A stretch of 64,000 nucleotides of DNA from Paenirhizobium daejeonense (GCF_014280875.1 NZ_JACLAL010000009.1:1-64000), one strand, 5' to 3'; counted from the stretch's first letter, positions 17,652 through 29,311 are shown. Numbers and translations: made by a program. The notes: a model not told the origin generated them from the sequence alone.

Positions 17652-18767
17652 TCAGGCAATCCGCGCCTGCGTCTGCGGGTCGAAATAGACGGCCTTGTCG
17701 AGATTGAAGGCGAGGCGAGCCGTCTGGCCGGCATGAATGTGGGCGTCCGCTCTCAGGCGTGCGACGATCTCCTTGCCGCCGAGATGGGTGACCGCGAAGG
17801 TATCGGCGCCGGCAGGTTCCACCACTTCGATCAGGCAATCGCCCTCGGCGAGCAGCTTGGCGTTGCGATCGGCTCCGTCCGGATCGGTCAGCGCCTCTGG
17901 CCGGATGCCGAACATCACTTGCCGCCCGGCATGAGCGGCAAGTGCCTGCTTATCAGCCGACACGGGAAGTCGAAGCGGCTCCCCACCGCCTCGTGAGAGA
18001 AGTACCGACAACCCGGCATCATTCTTCTCGACGGTCGCCTCCAACAGGTTCATTGCCGGAGAACCCATGAAATCAGCTACGAACATGTTGGCCGGATTGT
18101 TGTAAATCTCCGCCGGAGAGCCGAACTGCTGCAGAACGCCGTCCTTCAGCACCGCGATCTTGGTGGCAAGCGTCATCGCCTCGATCTGGTCGTGGGTAAC
18201 GTAGACGATCGTGGTCTTCATCCGGTGATGAAGGCGCTTGATTTCGGTGCGCATGTCGACGCGCAGCTTGGCATCGAGGTTCGACAGCGGCTCGTCGAAC
18301 AGGAAGACCTGCGGATTGCGCACCAGCGCACGGCCCATCGCGACACGCTGGCGCTGTCCACCGGAAAGCTGGCTCGGCTTTCGATCGAGCAGGTGACCGA
18401 TCTGCAGCATGTCGGCAACCTGATGGATGGCCTTTTCACGCTCTTCCTTCGGCACACCACGGATTTCCATGCCGAAGGCAATGTTCCCCGCAACCGTCAT
18501 GTTCGGATAGAGCGCATACGACTGGAACACCATGGCGATATCCCGCTTGGAAGGGTGAAGGCCCGACACCGAGCGTCCGTTGATCTCGATGTCACCCGAT
18601 GTGATCGGCTCCAACCCGGCAATGGTGTTGAGAAGCGTGGACTTGCCGCAGCCCGAAGGGCCGACGAGCACGAGGAAGCCGCCTTCCTCGATCTCGATAT
18701 TGATGTCCTTCAGGATTTCCAGAGCGCCATAGGACTTGCGCAGATGGCTGATCTTGAGAAACGACAT
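17652..18767 (-). CDS. sugar ABC transporter ATP-binding protein (UgpC/MalK-type)
   Basis: A 371-residue CUT1-family ATPase. Walker A 'GPSGCGKSTLL', signature 'LSGGQRQRVAMGRAL', Walker B 'VFLFDEPLSNLD' and the switch His ('YVTHDQIEAM') are all present. The C-terminal TOBE/MalK-like domain (from about residue 240) is complete. It energises the two permeases encoded immediately upstream, with which it is separated by 5 nt. In many rhizobia such ATPases are shared among several importers. Confidence 0.94.
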   Translation of the reverse strand: MSFLKISHLRKSYGALEILKDINIEIEEGGFLVLVGPSGCGKSTLLNTIAGLEPITSGDIEINGRSVSGLHPSKRDIAMVFQSYALYPNMTVAGNIAFGMEIRGVPKEEREKAIHQVADMLQIGHLLDRKPSQLSGGQRQRVAMGRALVRNPQVFLFDEPLSNLDAKLRVDMRTEIKRLHHRMKTTIVYVTHDQIEAMTLATKIAVLKDGVLQQFGSPAEIYNNPANMFVADFMGSPAMNLLEATVEKNDAGLSVLLSRGGGEPLRLPVSADKQALAAHAGRQVMFGIRPEALTDPDGADRNAKLLAEGDCLIEVVEPAGADTFAVTHLGGKEIVARLRADAHIHAGQTARLAFNLDKAVYFDPQTQARIA

Positions 18768-18772
18768 GGGTC

Positions 18773-19657
18773 TTATCCTTTCACGGCGCCGGACATCAGG
18801 CCGCGTACGAAGTAGCGGCCGGAGACGATGTAGACGATAAGGGTTGGCAGGGCGGCGAGGATCGCGCCGGCAAAGTGGACGTTGTATTCCTTCACGCCCG
18901 TCGAGGAGGACACGAGGTTGTTGAGCGCGACCGTCATCGGGGTCGTTGCAGCGCCCGAGAACGATGCGCCGAACAGGAAGTCGTTCCAGATATTGGTGAA
19001 CTGCCAGATGACGGAAACGACGATGATCGGGCCGGAGGAGGGCAGCAGGATGCGCCAGAAGATCTGGAAGAAGCTTGCGCCGTCGATCTGTGCGGCCCGG
19101 ACGAGCTCGGTCGGGAACGCCTCATAGTAGTTGCGGAAATAGAGCGTGGTGAAGCCCAGGCCATAGACCACATGCACGAGGATCAGGCCCCAGATCGATC
19201 CGGCGAGGCCGATCAGGCCCAGCACCCGGGCCATCGGGATCAGCACGATCTGGAACGGGATGAAACACGAGAGCAGCAGCATTCCGAAGAAGATGTTGGA
19301 GCCGCGGAACTGCCACTTGGTCAGCACATAACCGTTGAGCGCGCCGACAAAGGTGGAGATGACGACAGCCGGCACCACCATCAGGATCGAGTTGATGAAG
19401 AAGGGCTTGAGGCCGGTCGGCTGAACCCCGATTTGGGCCGTAGACCAGGCAGAGATCCAGGGCTCAAACGTCCATGTCTGCGGAAGGTTCAGCATGCCGC
19501 CCTGCCGGATTTCGTCCAGGGGTTTCAGCGAATTCACCACCATGACGTAGAGCGGCAGCAGATAGTAGACCGCAAAGAGGATCAACGCGGCATAGATCAG
19601 GGCACGTGTCAGATGTCCGTGCGAGATGGCATTCTGGGGATTGGCGGCGCCGCTCAT
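18773..19657 (-). CDS. carbohydrate ABC transporter permease (MalG type)
   Basis: A 294-residue inner-membrane permease with about six TM segments and the EAA loop 'ELVRAAQIDGASFFQIFWRI'. The start at 19657 shares one base with the stop of the partner permease (TGATG), showing coupling. An in-frame upstream extension exists but lies inside the partner gene. The C-terminus 'SGRYFVRGLMSGAVKG' is typical of CUT1 MalG-like subunits. Confidence 0.93.
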   Translation of the reverse strand: MSGAANPQNAISHGHLTRALIYAALILFAVYYLLPLYVMVVNSLKPLDEIRQGGMLNLPQTWTFEPWISAWSTAQIGVQPTGLKPFFINSILMVVPAVVISTFVGALNGYVLTKWQFRGSNIFFGMLLLSCFIPFQIVLIPMARVLGLIGLAGSIWGLILVHVVYGLGFTTLYFRNYYEAFPTELVRAAQIDGASFFQIFWRILLPSSGPIIVVSVIWQFTNIWNDFLFGASFSGAATTPMTVALNNLVSSSTGVKEYNVHFAGAILAALPTLIVYIVSGRYFVRGLMSGAVKG

Positions 19658-20535
19658 CAGCGTTTTCCTCCGCGAACTTCCGAGTAGAGATAGGGGATGA
19701 TGATCGAGAAGATCATGATCAGCATGATGATCGCCGACGATGCGCCGATGCCCATCTGGTTGCGGGTAAAGGTGTAGGAATACATGAAGGTCGCCGGCAG
19801 CTGCGTCGCCTGGCCGGGGCCGCCGCCCGTCAGTGCGATGATCAGGTCGTAGGCCTTGATCGCAAGATGGGCGAGCACCACGAAGGCGGACAGGAAGACG
19901 GGGCGCATCAGCGGAATGATAATGCGGCGGTAGATGGTGATGTTGGACGCGCCGTCGACCTGCGCGGCCTTGATCATCTCGTTGTCGACCCCGCGAAGGC
20001 CCGCAAGGAACATCGCCATGACGAAGCCCGAGGACTGCCACACGGCGGCGATGACGACGCAGTAGATGGCGAGCTTGTTGTCCTTGATCCAGGTGAAGGT
20101 GAAACTCTCCCAGCCCCAGAGGTGCATGGTGTTTTCAAGCCCGATGCCCGGATCGAGGAACCATTTCCAGGCCGTTCCGGTCACGATGAAGGAAAGCGCC
20201 ATCGGATAGAGATAGATCGGCCGCAGGAAGCCTTCGCCGCGGATCTTCTGGTCGAGCAGGATCGCGAGAAACAGTCCGAGCACGGAGCAGATCAGGATAT
20301 AGAGCGAGGCGAAGATCGCGAGGTTCGAAATCGAGCGCCACCAATGGGGCAGGGCCCAGAGCTTGGAGTAGTTCTCCAGCCCAACGAAATTGTATGACGG
20401 CAGCATCTTGCTGTCTGTCAGCGACAGATAGCCGGTATAGGCGATGAAGCCATAGACGAAGAGAAGAATGACGACGAAGCTGGGCGCCAGCACAAGCTTG
20501 GGCAATAGCTCCTGAAGTCGGCTGCGGCTATCCAT
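19657..20535 (-). CDS. carbohydrate ABC transporter permease (MalF type)
   Basis: A 292-residue integral membrane permease of a CUT1 sugar importer. It has about six TM segments and the EAA loop 'NEMIKAAQVDGASNITIYRR'. It is separated from the binding-protein gene by 154 nt containing two tandem hairpins, and is followed with one-base overlap by the second permease. Partners are the genes on either side. Confidence 0.93.
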   Translation of the reverse strand: MDSRSRLQELLPKLVLAPSFVVILLFVYGFIAYTGYLSLTDSKMLPSYNFVGLENYSKLWALPHWWRSISNLAIFASLYILICSVLGLFLAILLDQKIRGEGFLRPIYLYPMALSFIVTGTAWKWFLDPGIGLENTMHLWGWESFTFTWIKDNKLAIYCVVIAAVWQSSGFVMAMFLAGLRGVDNEMIKAAQVDGASNITIYRRIIIPLMRPVFLSAFVVLAHLAIKAYDLIIALTGGGPGQATQLPATFMYSYTFTRNQMGIGASSAIIMLIMIFSIIIPYLYSEVRGGKR

Positions 20536-20644
20536 GATCGCGACACCGTTCGATAGTGGGTTCTAGTTTCTCTCGAGGCCCAGCCCCTAGGGGCTCTCGT
20601 ACCTCTCAGGCGAGGAGCGGGGCAGGGCCGGAGCCCTTGGCAAA

Positions 20645-20689
20645 CTCTCTCCCCGGAGACCGGGGAGAGAGGCCGGGAGATATCCCGGC
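20645..20689 (-). terminator. two tandem hairpins between binding-protein and permease genes
   Basis: The first stem is a perfect 12-bp inverted repeat, CTCTCTCCCCGG (20645-20656) with CCGGGGAGAGAG (20660-20671), and a 3-nt loop. Immediately after it, GCCGGGA (20672-20678) pairs with TCCCGGC (20683-20689). There is no T-run on the coding strand. It lies directly beyond the stop of the binding-protein gene. Such structures commonly protect the 3' end of the binding-protein mRNA and reduce read-through into permease genes (as between malE and malF). Confidence 0.7.
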
Positions 20690-21931
20690 TTACTTTGCGC
20701 CTTCGACGGCGGAGACGAGTTCCTTCACGGCATCTTCTGAAGAAAGCTCACCGTTGAACTGCCGCGTCACCACGTCATAGATCGCGTTCTTGACGGCGGC
20801 CGGGTTGGCATGGCCATGGGCCATGGAACCATAGAGGCGACCGTTCTTGTCTGCGTCGGCAAGGTCGGCGATCGCCTTCTTGCCGCAAGCGTCGAATGCC
20901 GTATCCGGAACATCCGTACGGGCCGGGGCTGAGCCTTTGACCACGTTGAAGGCCGACTGGAAGGTCGGGCTCTCGATTGCCGAGGCCATAGCGAGCTGGG
21001 CCGGAACCTTGTCGGCGGCAACCTTGAACATGGCGAACTGGTCGGAGTTGAAGGTCACGGCGCCCTGGGTTCCCGGGAAGCGCATGCAGACGAAATCTTC
21101 GCCGGGCTTCTTGCCGGCCTTGATGAATTCGCCCTTCGCCCAGTCGCCCATGAACTGAACGCCGGCCTTGCCTTCGATGACCATGGAGGACGCAAGGTTC
21201 CAGTCACGGCCGGAGAAGTTGTCGTCCACATAGGAGCGCAGCTTCGTCATGCGGTCGAATGCTTCCTTCATCTTGTCGGAACCCAGCGTTTCCGGGTCGA
21301 GATCGATGAAGGCCTTCTTGTAGAAGTCGTCGCCGAGAGACAGCACCACGCCATCGAAGATGGTCGCATCCTGCCAGGGCTGGCCGCCATGCGCGACGGG
21401 CGTGATGCCCTGTTCCTTGAACTTGCCGAGCAGCGCGATCAGTTCGTCCCAGTTTGCCGGTTCCTTGCCGCCAGCCTTGTCGAGAGCGGCCTTGTTGATC
21501 CACAGCCAGTTGGTCGAATGAACGTTGACCGGCGCAGCGATCCAGTGACCGTCATACTTCGAGAACTTCTGCAGCGCAGCCGGGATCACCTTGTCCCAGC
21601 CTTCCTTGGAAGCGGTCTCGTCAAGATTGCCGAGCGCGCCTTCCTTGGCCCAGTCGAGAATGTCGAAGCCGAGCATCTGCACGGCGGTCGGCGCATTGCC
21701 GGCCGTAACACGGGCACGCAGCACGGTCATCGCCTCGGTGCCGCCACCGCCGGCAACCGGCATGTCGGTCCAGGTGATGCCCTTGGATTCCAGATCCTTC
21801 TTGAGAACGTCGAGGGCGGCAGCCTCGCCGCCCGAAGTCCACCAATGCAGCACTTCAACGTTTTCGGCGGCCTGGGCAATCCCGGCCATCATCGTCAATG
21901 CCACTGCAGTCGTCGTCAGAAACTTGCGCAT
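20690..21931 (-). CDS. sugar ABC transporter substrate-binding protein (CUT1, family 1)
   Basis: A 413-residue periplasmic binding protein. The start at 21931 has GGGAGGATT upstream. The signal peptide is clear (residues 1-23, ending 'AGIAQA'), and the mature part begins '[14 protein letters not shown]', typical of extracellular solute-binding family 1. It captures a sugar or glycoside for the permeases downstream. The ligand cannot be named from sequence. It is the first gene of the nine-gene operon and probably the direct target of the divergent LacI regulator. Confidence 0.92.
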   Translation of the reverse strand: MRKFLTTTAVALTMMAGIAQAAENVEVLHWWTSGGEAAALDVLKKDLESKGITWTDMPVAGGGGTEAMTVLRARVTAGNAPTAVQMLGFDILDWAKEGALGNLDETASKEGWDKVIPAALQKFSKYDGHWIAAPVNVHSTNWLWINKAALDKAGGKEPANWDELIALLGKFKEQGITPVAHGGQPWQDATIFDGVVLSLGDDFYKKAFIDLDPETLGSDKMKEAFDRMTKLRSYVDDNFSGRDWNLASSMVIEGKAGVQFMGDWAKGEFIKAGKKPGEDFVCMRFPGTQGAVTFNSDQFAMFKVAADKVPAQLAMASAIESPTFQSAFNVVKGSAPARTDVPDTAFDACGKKAIADLADADKNGRLYGSMAHGHANPAAVKNAIYDVVTRQFNGELSSEDAVKELVSAVEGAK

Positions 21932-22030
21932 CGTAATCCTCCCGTTTGCAAGTTCAAATGCGGATGTTCCGCCGGTACCCGCCTTGCTCCTCGCCTGCGG
22001 GCTATCCCATGGACGTCCTTCTCGCCCACC

Positions 22031-22050
22031 AATTTGAAACGTTATAAATT
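22031..22050. promoter_or_regulatory. LacI-type operator, site 1
   Basis: The top strand reads AATTTGAAACGTTATAAATT, which in reverse is AATTTATAACGTTTCAAATT. This matches site 2 (22166-22185) at 17 of 20 positions, with the shared core T-TAACGTTTCA. It is centred about 110 nt upstream of the binding-protein start. The central AACGTT fits LacI/GalR-family operators. Confidence 0.65.
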
Positions 22051-22165
22051 CTTGTGAGTCAATAGTCCTTTCAGCAACTCCACCACTCCCGATGATTATT
22101 TGCGCGATGCAACAAAACAAGGGAAATCAAGGCCAACATGCCGCACACGACTTTTCGCCATCGGA

Positions 22166-22185
22166 AATTTGTAACGTTTCACTTT
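22166..22185. promoter_or_regulatory. LacI-type operator, site 2
   Basis: AATTTGTAACGTTTCACTTT matches site 1 (in reverse orientation) at 17 of 20 positions. It lies 69 nt upstream of the regulator's GTG start. Centre-to-centre distance between the two sites is 135 nt, allowing looping and joint control of the divergent genes. Confidence 0.65.
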
Positions 22186-22254
22186 CCGATTGAACGGAAC
22201 AGCTCCGCGGAGTAGGCTCCAACCTCCGAATATAGAGATACCAGCGCCAAGATC

Positions 22255-23307
22255 GTGCCGAAGACCGATACCCAGACGAGCCAGGAAGGGCGAAGACGCA
22301 AGTCCGCAAAGCCGACGCTGCGAACCATTGCAGAGCTGACCGGACTCGCCGTAACCACCGTCTCCCGAGCGCTCGCCGATGACCCTCTGATCAACATTGA
22401 TACGCGCCGCCGCATCCATCAGGCCGCTGCGGATGTCGGCTATATGCCTGACCGTGCGGCCCAGAGGCTGAAGACCGGCCGGACGAATGTCGTAGGCGTC
22501 CTGCTCGATCCCCATGAGGAGATCCTCGGCTTCGGCACCTCGCTGATGCTGGGCCTGACGCAGGCCCTTGCCGGCACACCCTATCATCTGATCGTCATGC
22601 CGAGCTTCGTGAAGTCGTCGAATGTTGAAGCCGTCGACTACATCATCCGTAACAATCTGGCGGACGGGCTGATCTTCACCCGCACAGAGCCGCTCGACCC
22701 TCGCGTCCGGCTGTTGATCGAAAAGGACTTCCCCTTCGTCACCCATGGGCGCAGCGAATTCTCGACACCCCATCCCTATGTTGATTTCGATAGTTTCGCC
22801 TTTGCCTACGAAGCCGCCCGTCGGCTTCTGGCCAAGGGAAGGTCGCGGCTTACCATCATCCTGCCGCCGCGCAACCTGACCTTCAGCCAGCACATGCGCC
22901 ACGGCTTCATGACCGCCATTCGCGAGGCCGGCGCATCCTTCGAGATCTCCGAGGATCTCGACCTCGATTCTCCGGCCGGAGCGATCCGCAACCACTTCCG
23001 CGAAAGGGCGGGGCTCAACGATCCGCCGGACGGGCTGATCTGTCCCGGCGAAGTCTCCGCCCTTGCAGCCCTTGCCGGTCTCGGCGAGGCCGGCCTGACG
23101 CTCGGCCGGGAGTTCGACATGGTGGCGAAGCAGACCTCCCGCCTGCTCAGCGACATCCAGCCCGGCATAGAGACCATCTACGAAGACCTGACCGCAGCCG
23201 GTGAACAACTCGGCAAGCTGCTGTTGCGACGCATCGGAGGCGAGGCGGCCAACACGCTGCAAATCCTGCAGCCGCCGCAGCCGAGCTTCGGAACCACCGC
23301 AGACTGA
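22255..23307 (+). CDS. LacI/GalR-family transcriptional regulator
   Basis: A 350-residue repressor starting with GTG. The N-terminal HTH 'TLRTIAELTGLAVTTVSRAL' is followed by the hinge helix 'YMPDRAAQRLKTGRTNVVG' and a periplasmic-binding-like sensor domain. It is divergent from the importer operon, with two candidate operators between them. The most direct reading is that it represses the nine-gene operon until the imported sugar or a derivative binds. It converges with the aldehyde dehydrogenase gene downstream. Confidence 0.92.
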   Translation: MPKTDTQTSQEGRRRKSAKPTLRTIAELTGLAVTTVSRALADDPLINIDTRRRIHQAAADVGYMPDRAAQRLKTGRTNVVGVLLDPHEEILGFGTSLMLGLTQALAGTPYHLIVMPSFVKSSNVEAVDYIIRNNLADGLIFTRTEPLDPRVRLLIEKDFPFVTHGRSEFSTPHPYVDFDSFAFAYEAARRLLAKGRSRLTIILPPRNLTFSQHMRHGFMTAIREAGASFEISEDLDLDSPAGAIRNHFRERAGLNDPPDGLICPGEVSALAALAGLGEAGLTLGREFDMVAKQTSRLLSDIQPGIETIYEDLTAAGEQLGKLLLRRIGGEAANTLQILQPPQPSFGTTAD

Positions 23308-23365
23308 GCTGCCGCCATCCCGTCGCATTCTCCGATGTTGGGGCCAGGGCTTCATCATCACGGCC

Positions 23366-24874
23366 TCAGCGCGGCATCCACCAGCCGGTGCGAGCACCGA
23401 CATGCATGTTGAGCGTCTTGCTTTCGGTATAATCTTCCACCGCATGACGGCCGAGCTCGCGGCCAAGCCCGGACTGCTTGTAGCCTCCGAAGGGCAGCTC
23501 CGACGCTCCGTCCATGAAGGTATTCATCCAGATGGTGCCCGCCCGCACTTTGCGGCCGATCGTCAGGCAGGTGTCGAAATCGCGGCTCCAGACGCCGGCT
23601 GACAGGCCGTAGTCGACAGCATTGGCAATCTCGATCGCCTCCTCGACGGTTTCGAATGTCAGAACGGAAAGGACCGGCCCGAAGACTTCCTCGCGAGCGA
23701 CGGCCATGGACGGCGTTACCTCGGAGAGGATGGTCGGCGACATGAACTGGCCAACGCCAAAGTCAAGCGCTTCGCCACCATGAGCGACCTTCGCACCACC
23801 GCTTTTCGCGCCCGAAACATATCCGGCGATTTTTTCCATGTGCTGCGGCGTGATGATCGCGCCGACCTGTGTCGTCGGATCGAGTGGGTCGCCCACACGC
23901 ACTTTCTTCGCCAGTTCGGCGATACGGTCAATCGCATCGCTGGCTATGCTCTTATGCAGAATGAGGCGCGAGCCGGCATTGCAGCATTCGCCGGCGTTGA
24001 AATAGGCGCCGAACACAGCGGCATCGATAAAGGCGTCGAGATCGGCGTCCGGGAAGACGATCTGCGGGTTCTTGCCACCGAGTTCCAGCGATACTTTCTT
24101 CAGGGTCTGGGCGGCATTGGCCATGGTCAGCTTGCCGACACCGGTGGAGCCGGTGAAAGACACCATGTCCACTTCGGGATGGGTCGTCAGGACCGCGCCG
24201 ACTTCAGGGCCTGTTCCCGTGATGATGTTGACCACACCGGCCGGAACACCGGCTTCAGCCAGAATTTCACCCAGCACCAGCGTCGAGCCCGAAGTCAGTT
24301 CCGACGGCTTGACCACCGTCGTGCAGCCGGCAGCCAGTGCGAAGGGGAGCTTCTGGCCGACGATCAGGAAGGGGAAATTCCACGGCGTGATAATGGAGAC
24401 GACGCCGATGGCTTCCCGCAGCACGACGCCAAGCGTCCCGTCGCCAAGCGTGTTGTAACTTTCGCCATGCAGATCGCGCGCAAGCGCTGCGGCATAGCGC
24501 CAGATATCGACGGCGCCGGCGATTTCACCACGCACCTGCGTGATCGGCTTGCCGGCCTCAATGGCATCCAGATAGGCGATCTCTTCCAGCCGGGCGGCGA
24601 TCAGACCGGCAGCCTTCAGAAGAATGGCGGAACGCTCGGATGCCGTCATGCGCGGCCAGGGACCCTTGTCGAAGGCACGACGGGCGGCGGCAATGGCCTT
24701 CTCCGCATCGGCCTTGGTGCCAGACTGAAAACGGCTGACGACAACGCCATGGCTCGGCGCGGTGCGTTCGATTGTGCCGCCATCGGCGGAAGACACCCAC
24801 GCACCATCGACCAGCATCCTGAAATCACGGACATTGAGGTCGGGAAGCGCCTTCGGGCTCACCAGAATTGTCAT
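23366..24874 (-). CDS. aldehyde dehydrogenase (NAD(P)-dependent, betaine-aldehyde-like)
   Basis: A 502-residue ALDH-superfamily enzyme. The cofactor region 'TPWNFPFLIVGQKLPFALA' and 'FTGSTGVGK', the general-base Glu in 'LELGGKNPQ' and the catalytic Cys in 'NAGECCNAGSR' (about residues 296-297) are present. The C-terminus 'PFGGYKQSGLGRELG' is typical. The start at 24874 shares one base with the stop of the hydratase gene, so an in-frame extension upstream is rejected. It is the last gene of the second LacI operon and would oxidise a pathway aldehyde to an acid. The specific aldehyde is unknown. Confidence 0.92.
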   Translation of the reverse strand: MTILVSPKALPDLNVRDFRMLVDGAWVSSADGGTIERTAPSHGVVVSRFQSGTKADAEKAIAAARRAFDKGPWPRMTASERSAILLKAAGLIAARLEEIAYLDAIEAGKPITQVRGEIAGAVDIWRYAAALARDLHGESYNTLGDGTLGVVLREAIGVVSIITPWNFPFLIVGQKLPFALAAGCTTVVKPSELTSGSTLVLGEILAEAGVPAGVVNIITGTGPEVGAVLTTHPEVDMVSFTGSTGVGKLTMANAAQTLKKVSLELGGKNPQIVFPDADLDAFIDAAVFGAYFNAGECCNAGSRLILHKSIASDAIDRIAELAKKVRVGDPLDPTTQVGAIITPQHMEKIAGYVSGAKSGGAKVAHGGEALDFGVGQFMSPTILSEVTPSMAVAREEVFGPVLSVLTFETVEEAIEIANAVDYGLSAGVWSRDFDTCLTIGRKVRAGTIWMNTFMDGASELPFGGYKQSGLGRELGRHAVEDYTESKTLNMHVGARTGWWMPR

Positions 24875-25647
24875 CACCACTCTCCCTTGAATACGGCGGG
24901 GCGCTTTTCGCCGAATGCGGCGACGCCCTCTTTCAGATCTGCAGTCTTGGCAATGAGGATCGAGCCAAGAGCCTCCACGGCAGAACCGTCGTCTTCTCCA
25001 TTGGCGACGGCGATCATCAACTTCGCCACCTCCAGCGCGGCCGGCCCGCGCTGCGCGACACGCTCGGCATAGCTCTTCGCAGCATCGAGCACGGTGCCCG
25101 TGTCCACCACGGCATCGACAACGCCGAGCGACTGCGCCTCTTCCGCGCTGAACATCTCGCCGCCCAGCACCATTCGCCTGACGACCTGAGCGCCAAACCG
25201 ATGCACCAGCCGCTGCGTGCCGGACCATCCCGGCACCATGCCAAGGCTCGTTTCCGGCAGGCCGATCTTCACCTGCCGTTCGGCAATCCTGATATCTGCA
25301 ACGCCGGCAAGCTCGAGCCCGCCACCCAGCGCATGACCGTTGATGGCAGCAATCAGCGGCACTCTAAGTGTTGCCAGACGCTCGAAAACACGGTGGCCGA
25401 AGCGAACCCAGGCATGGCCGAATTCATTGGCCGTCATGCCGCTCCATGCCTTGATGTCTCCGCCGGCGGAAAAGGCCTTGCCGTCGCCGGTGAGGATAGC
25501 CACCCGGATGCGGGCATCCGCCTCCACCGTGTCGCAAACCGCCGACAACGCTTTCAGCATGTCGATATCCAGCGCGTTTAGCTTTTCGGGGCGGGAAACG
25601 GTGAGGATCGCGACAGCACCTTCAACGTCGATACGAACCTCAGCCAT
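24874..25647 (-). CDS. enoyl-CoA hydratase/isomerase family protein
   Basis: A 257-residue crotonase-fold protein. The oxyanion-hole segments 'AFSAGGDIKAW' and 'INGHALGGGLELAGVADIRI' are recognisable, and 'ETSLGMVPGWSGTQRLV' carries the usual Glu of the active site. It acts on acyl-CoA thioesters by hydration, isomerisation or cleavage. It overlaps the CoA-transferase gene by 8 nt, which argues that it acts on the CoA ester made by that enzyme. Confidence 0.9.
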   Translation of the reverse strand: MAEVRIDVEGAVAILTVSRPEKLNALDIDMLKALSAVCDTVEADARIRVAILTGDGKAFSAGGDIKAWSGMTANEFGHAWVRFGHRVFERLATLRVPLIAAINGHALGGGLELAGVADIRIAERQVKIGLPETSLGMVPGWSGTQRLVHRFGAQVVRRMVLGGEMFSAEEAQSLGVVDAVVDTGTVLDAAKSYAERVAQRGPAALEVAKLMIAVANGEDDGSAVEALGSILIAKTADLKEGVAAFGEKRPAVFKGEW

Positions 25648-27253
25648 GAAAAACGCCCTCCAGAACCCGCTCCGGCTTTGTTGGCAGTGAGAGGCCGATC
25701 GGCGCTTCGGCGAAGAGAGCCGCGTCCATCACCTTCAGATCATCCGCAACGATCAACGGGAATTCCGACTGGTCGAGAATGTGGGCCTGAAGATCGACAC
25801 CCGGCGCAATCTCCGTCACCACGATACCGGCGAGCGTCAATTTCATCACGCAACGCTCGGTGACATAGGTGATGTCTTGCCCCTGCTCGATGGCTCGCTT
25901 GCCGGAGAAGGTCACATGCTCCACCTCATTGACGAGCTTGCGGAGCTTGCCTTCCTTCTCAATAATCAGCCGGCCGCCTTCCATGCCAAGCCTGGCGCCG
26001 GCATTGAACATGCCGGAGAAGACGATCTTCCGCGCCCGAGCCGTGATATCGACAAAACCGCCGGCCCCCGCCGTCACATGCGGCCGGAACGCGAGCTTCG
26101 ACACATTGACCGAACCGTCGCGACCGATTTCCAGGAAGGACAGCAACGAAGCATCGAAGCCAGCCCCCTGAAAATAGGTGAACTGATAGGGAGACGGCAT
26201 GAAGGCGTCGGCATTCGAGGCGCAGCCGAAAGCAAAGTCGAGAAGCGGTACGCCACCGACGGCACCCTGTTCTATAGCCCAGGTAACGGAGCCGTGCAGA
26301 CCTTCTTCCAGCAGGACGCGCGGCACGTTTGCCGAGATACCAAAGCCGAGATTGACCACGCTGCCCGCCTGTAGTTCCTGCGCCACACGGCGGGCAATCA
26401 CCTTCTGGATATTGAATTCCGGCACCCGGAAACTGTCCAGCGGGCGGAAGATCTCGCCCGAGATCGCAGGATCGTAAAGCGTCTGGGTCGTCTGCTTCTG
26501 GTCGGGATCGACCACGACATAATCGACCAGCATGCCCGGCACCCGGACATCATGGGGCTTCAGGGAACCTTCCTTGGTGATCCGCTTGACCTGCGCGATG
26601 ACGATGCCGCCATTGTTGCGAGCGGCGAGCGCCTGATCGAGACCACCGAGATAGGCGCCCTCGTGTTCATAGGTAAGATTGCCGCGCTCGTCGGCGGTCG
26701 TTGCCCTGATGATTGCGACCTTCGGCACGATGGCCGGAAAATAAAGCCATTCCTCGCCTTCGAACGGCAGCTTTTTCACCACCGGCTCGCGGCTTGCGGC
26801 CTCGTTCATGGCGCAGCCCTGACGCGCGGGATCGACGAAGGTTTCGAGGCCCACCTTGGTCAGGACGCCGGGCCGTTTCGCAGCGGCTTCGCGATGCATG
26901 TCGAACAAAATGCCCGAGGGAATGTTGTAGGCCGGAATTTCGTTGTTGGTGATCATTTGCCAGATCAACGGCGGCTCTGCCGTCGACGGACCGGAGGGAT
27001 AGGATCCACCGATGATCCGGGCGAGCAGGCCCTTGCGGGCAATATGATCGACACCCTTGATGCCGCTCATGTCGCCCGCCGCTATCGGATGCAAAGTGGT
27101 GACCTCACGCGGGTGGCCGGTCGCCTCGAAACGCTCGCCGATGGCCTTCAGCATGAGATCAGGACACCCGAGACCGCTCGACGAGGAAACGGTGACGATG
27201 GCGCCATCGGGGATCAGGGCAGCGGCTTCCGCCGGAGTAATATGCTTGCTCAT
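25640..27253 (-). CDS. acyl-CoA:acetate/3-ketoacid CoA-transferase (fused alpha+beta, YdiF/Pct type)
   Basis: A 537-residue single-chain class I CoA-transferase. The start is the ATG at 27253 ('MSKHITPAEAAALIPDGA'). The N-terminal half carries the glycine-rich alpha domain. The beta half carries the catalytic Glu in 'EQGAVGG' (Glu328), which forms the glutamyl-CoA intermediate. Members transfer CoA from acetyl-CoA or another thioester to short acids. It lies 10 nt after the Gfo/Idh gene and overlaps the hydratase gene, so it most likely activates an acid produced by this pathway. Confidence 0.9.
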   Translation of the reverse strand: MSKHITPAEAAALIPDGAIVTVSSSSGLGCPDLMLKAIGERFEATGHPREVTTLHPIAAGDMSGIKGVDHIARKGLLARIIGGSYPSGPSTAEPPLIWQMITNNEIPAYNIPSGILFDMHREAAAKRPGVLTKVGLETFVDPARQGCAMNEAASREPVVKKLPFEGEEWLYFPAIVPKVAIIRATTADERGNLTYEHEGAYLGGLDQALAARNNGGIVIAQVKRITKEGSLKPHDVRVPGMLVDYVVVDPDQKQTTQTLYDPAISGEIFRPLDSFRVPEFNIQKVIARRVAQELQAGSVVNLGFGISANVPRVLLEEGLHGSVTWAIEQGAVGGVPLLDFAFGCASNADAFMPSPYQFTYFQGAGFDASLLSFLEIGRDGSVNVSKLAFRPHVTAGAGGFVDITARARKIVFSGMFNAGARLGMEGGRLIIEKEGKLRKLVNEVEHVTFSGKRAIEQGQDITYVTERCVMKLTLAGIVVTEIAPGVDLQAHILDQSEFPLIVADDLKVMDAALFAEAPIGLSLPTKPERVLEGVFHG

Positions 27254-27263
27254 GGACGTGAAC

Positions 27264-29311
<2,048 letters not shown>

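Larger units (their letters stand above)
21932..22254. other. divergent intergenic region of the first LacI operon
   Basis: This 323-nt non-coding stretch separates the binding-protein gene (leftward) from the lacI-type gene (rightward). It holds two matching AACGTT-centred dyads, annotated separately, and AT-rich stretches that could be promoters. No open frame in it looks coding. Confidence 0.7.
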
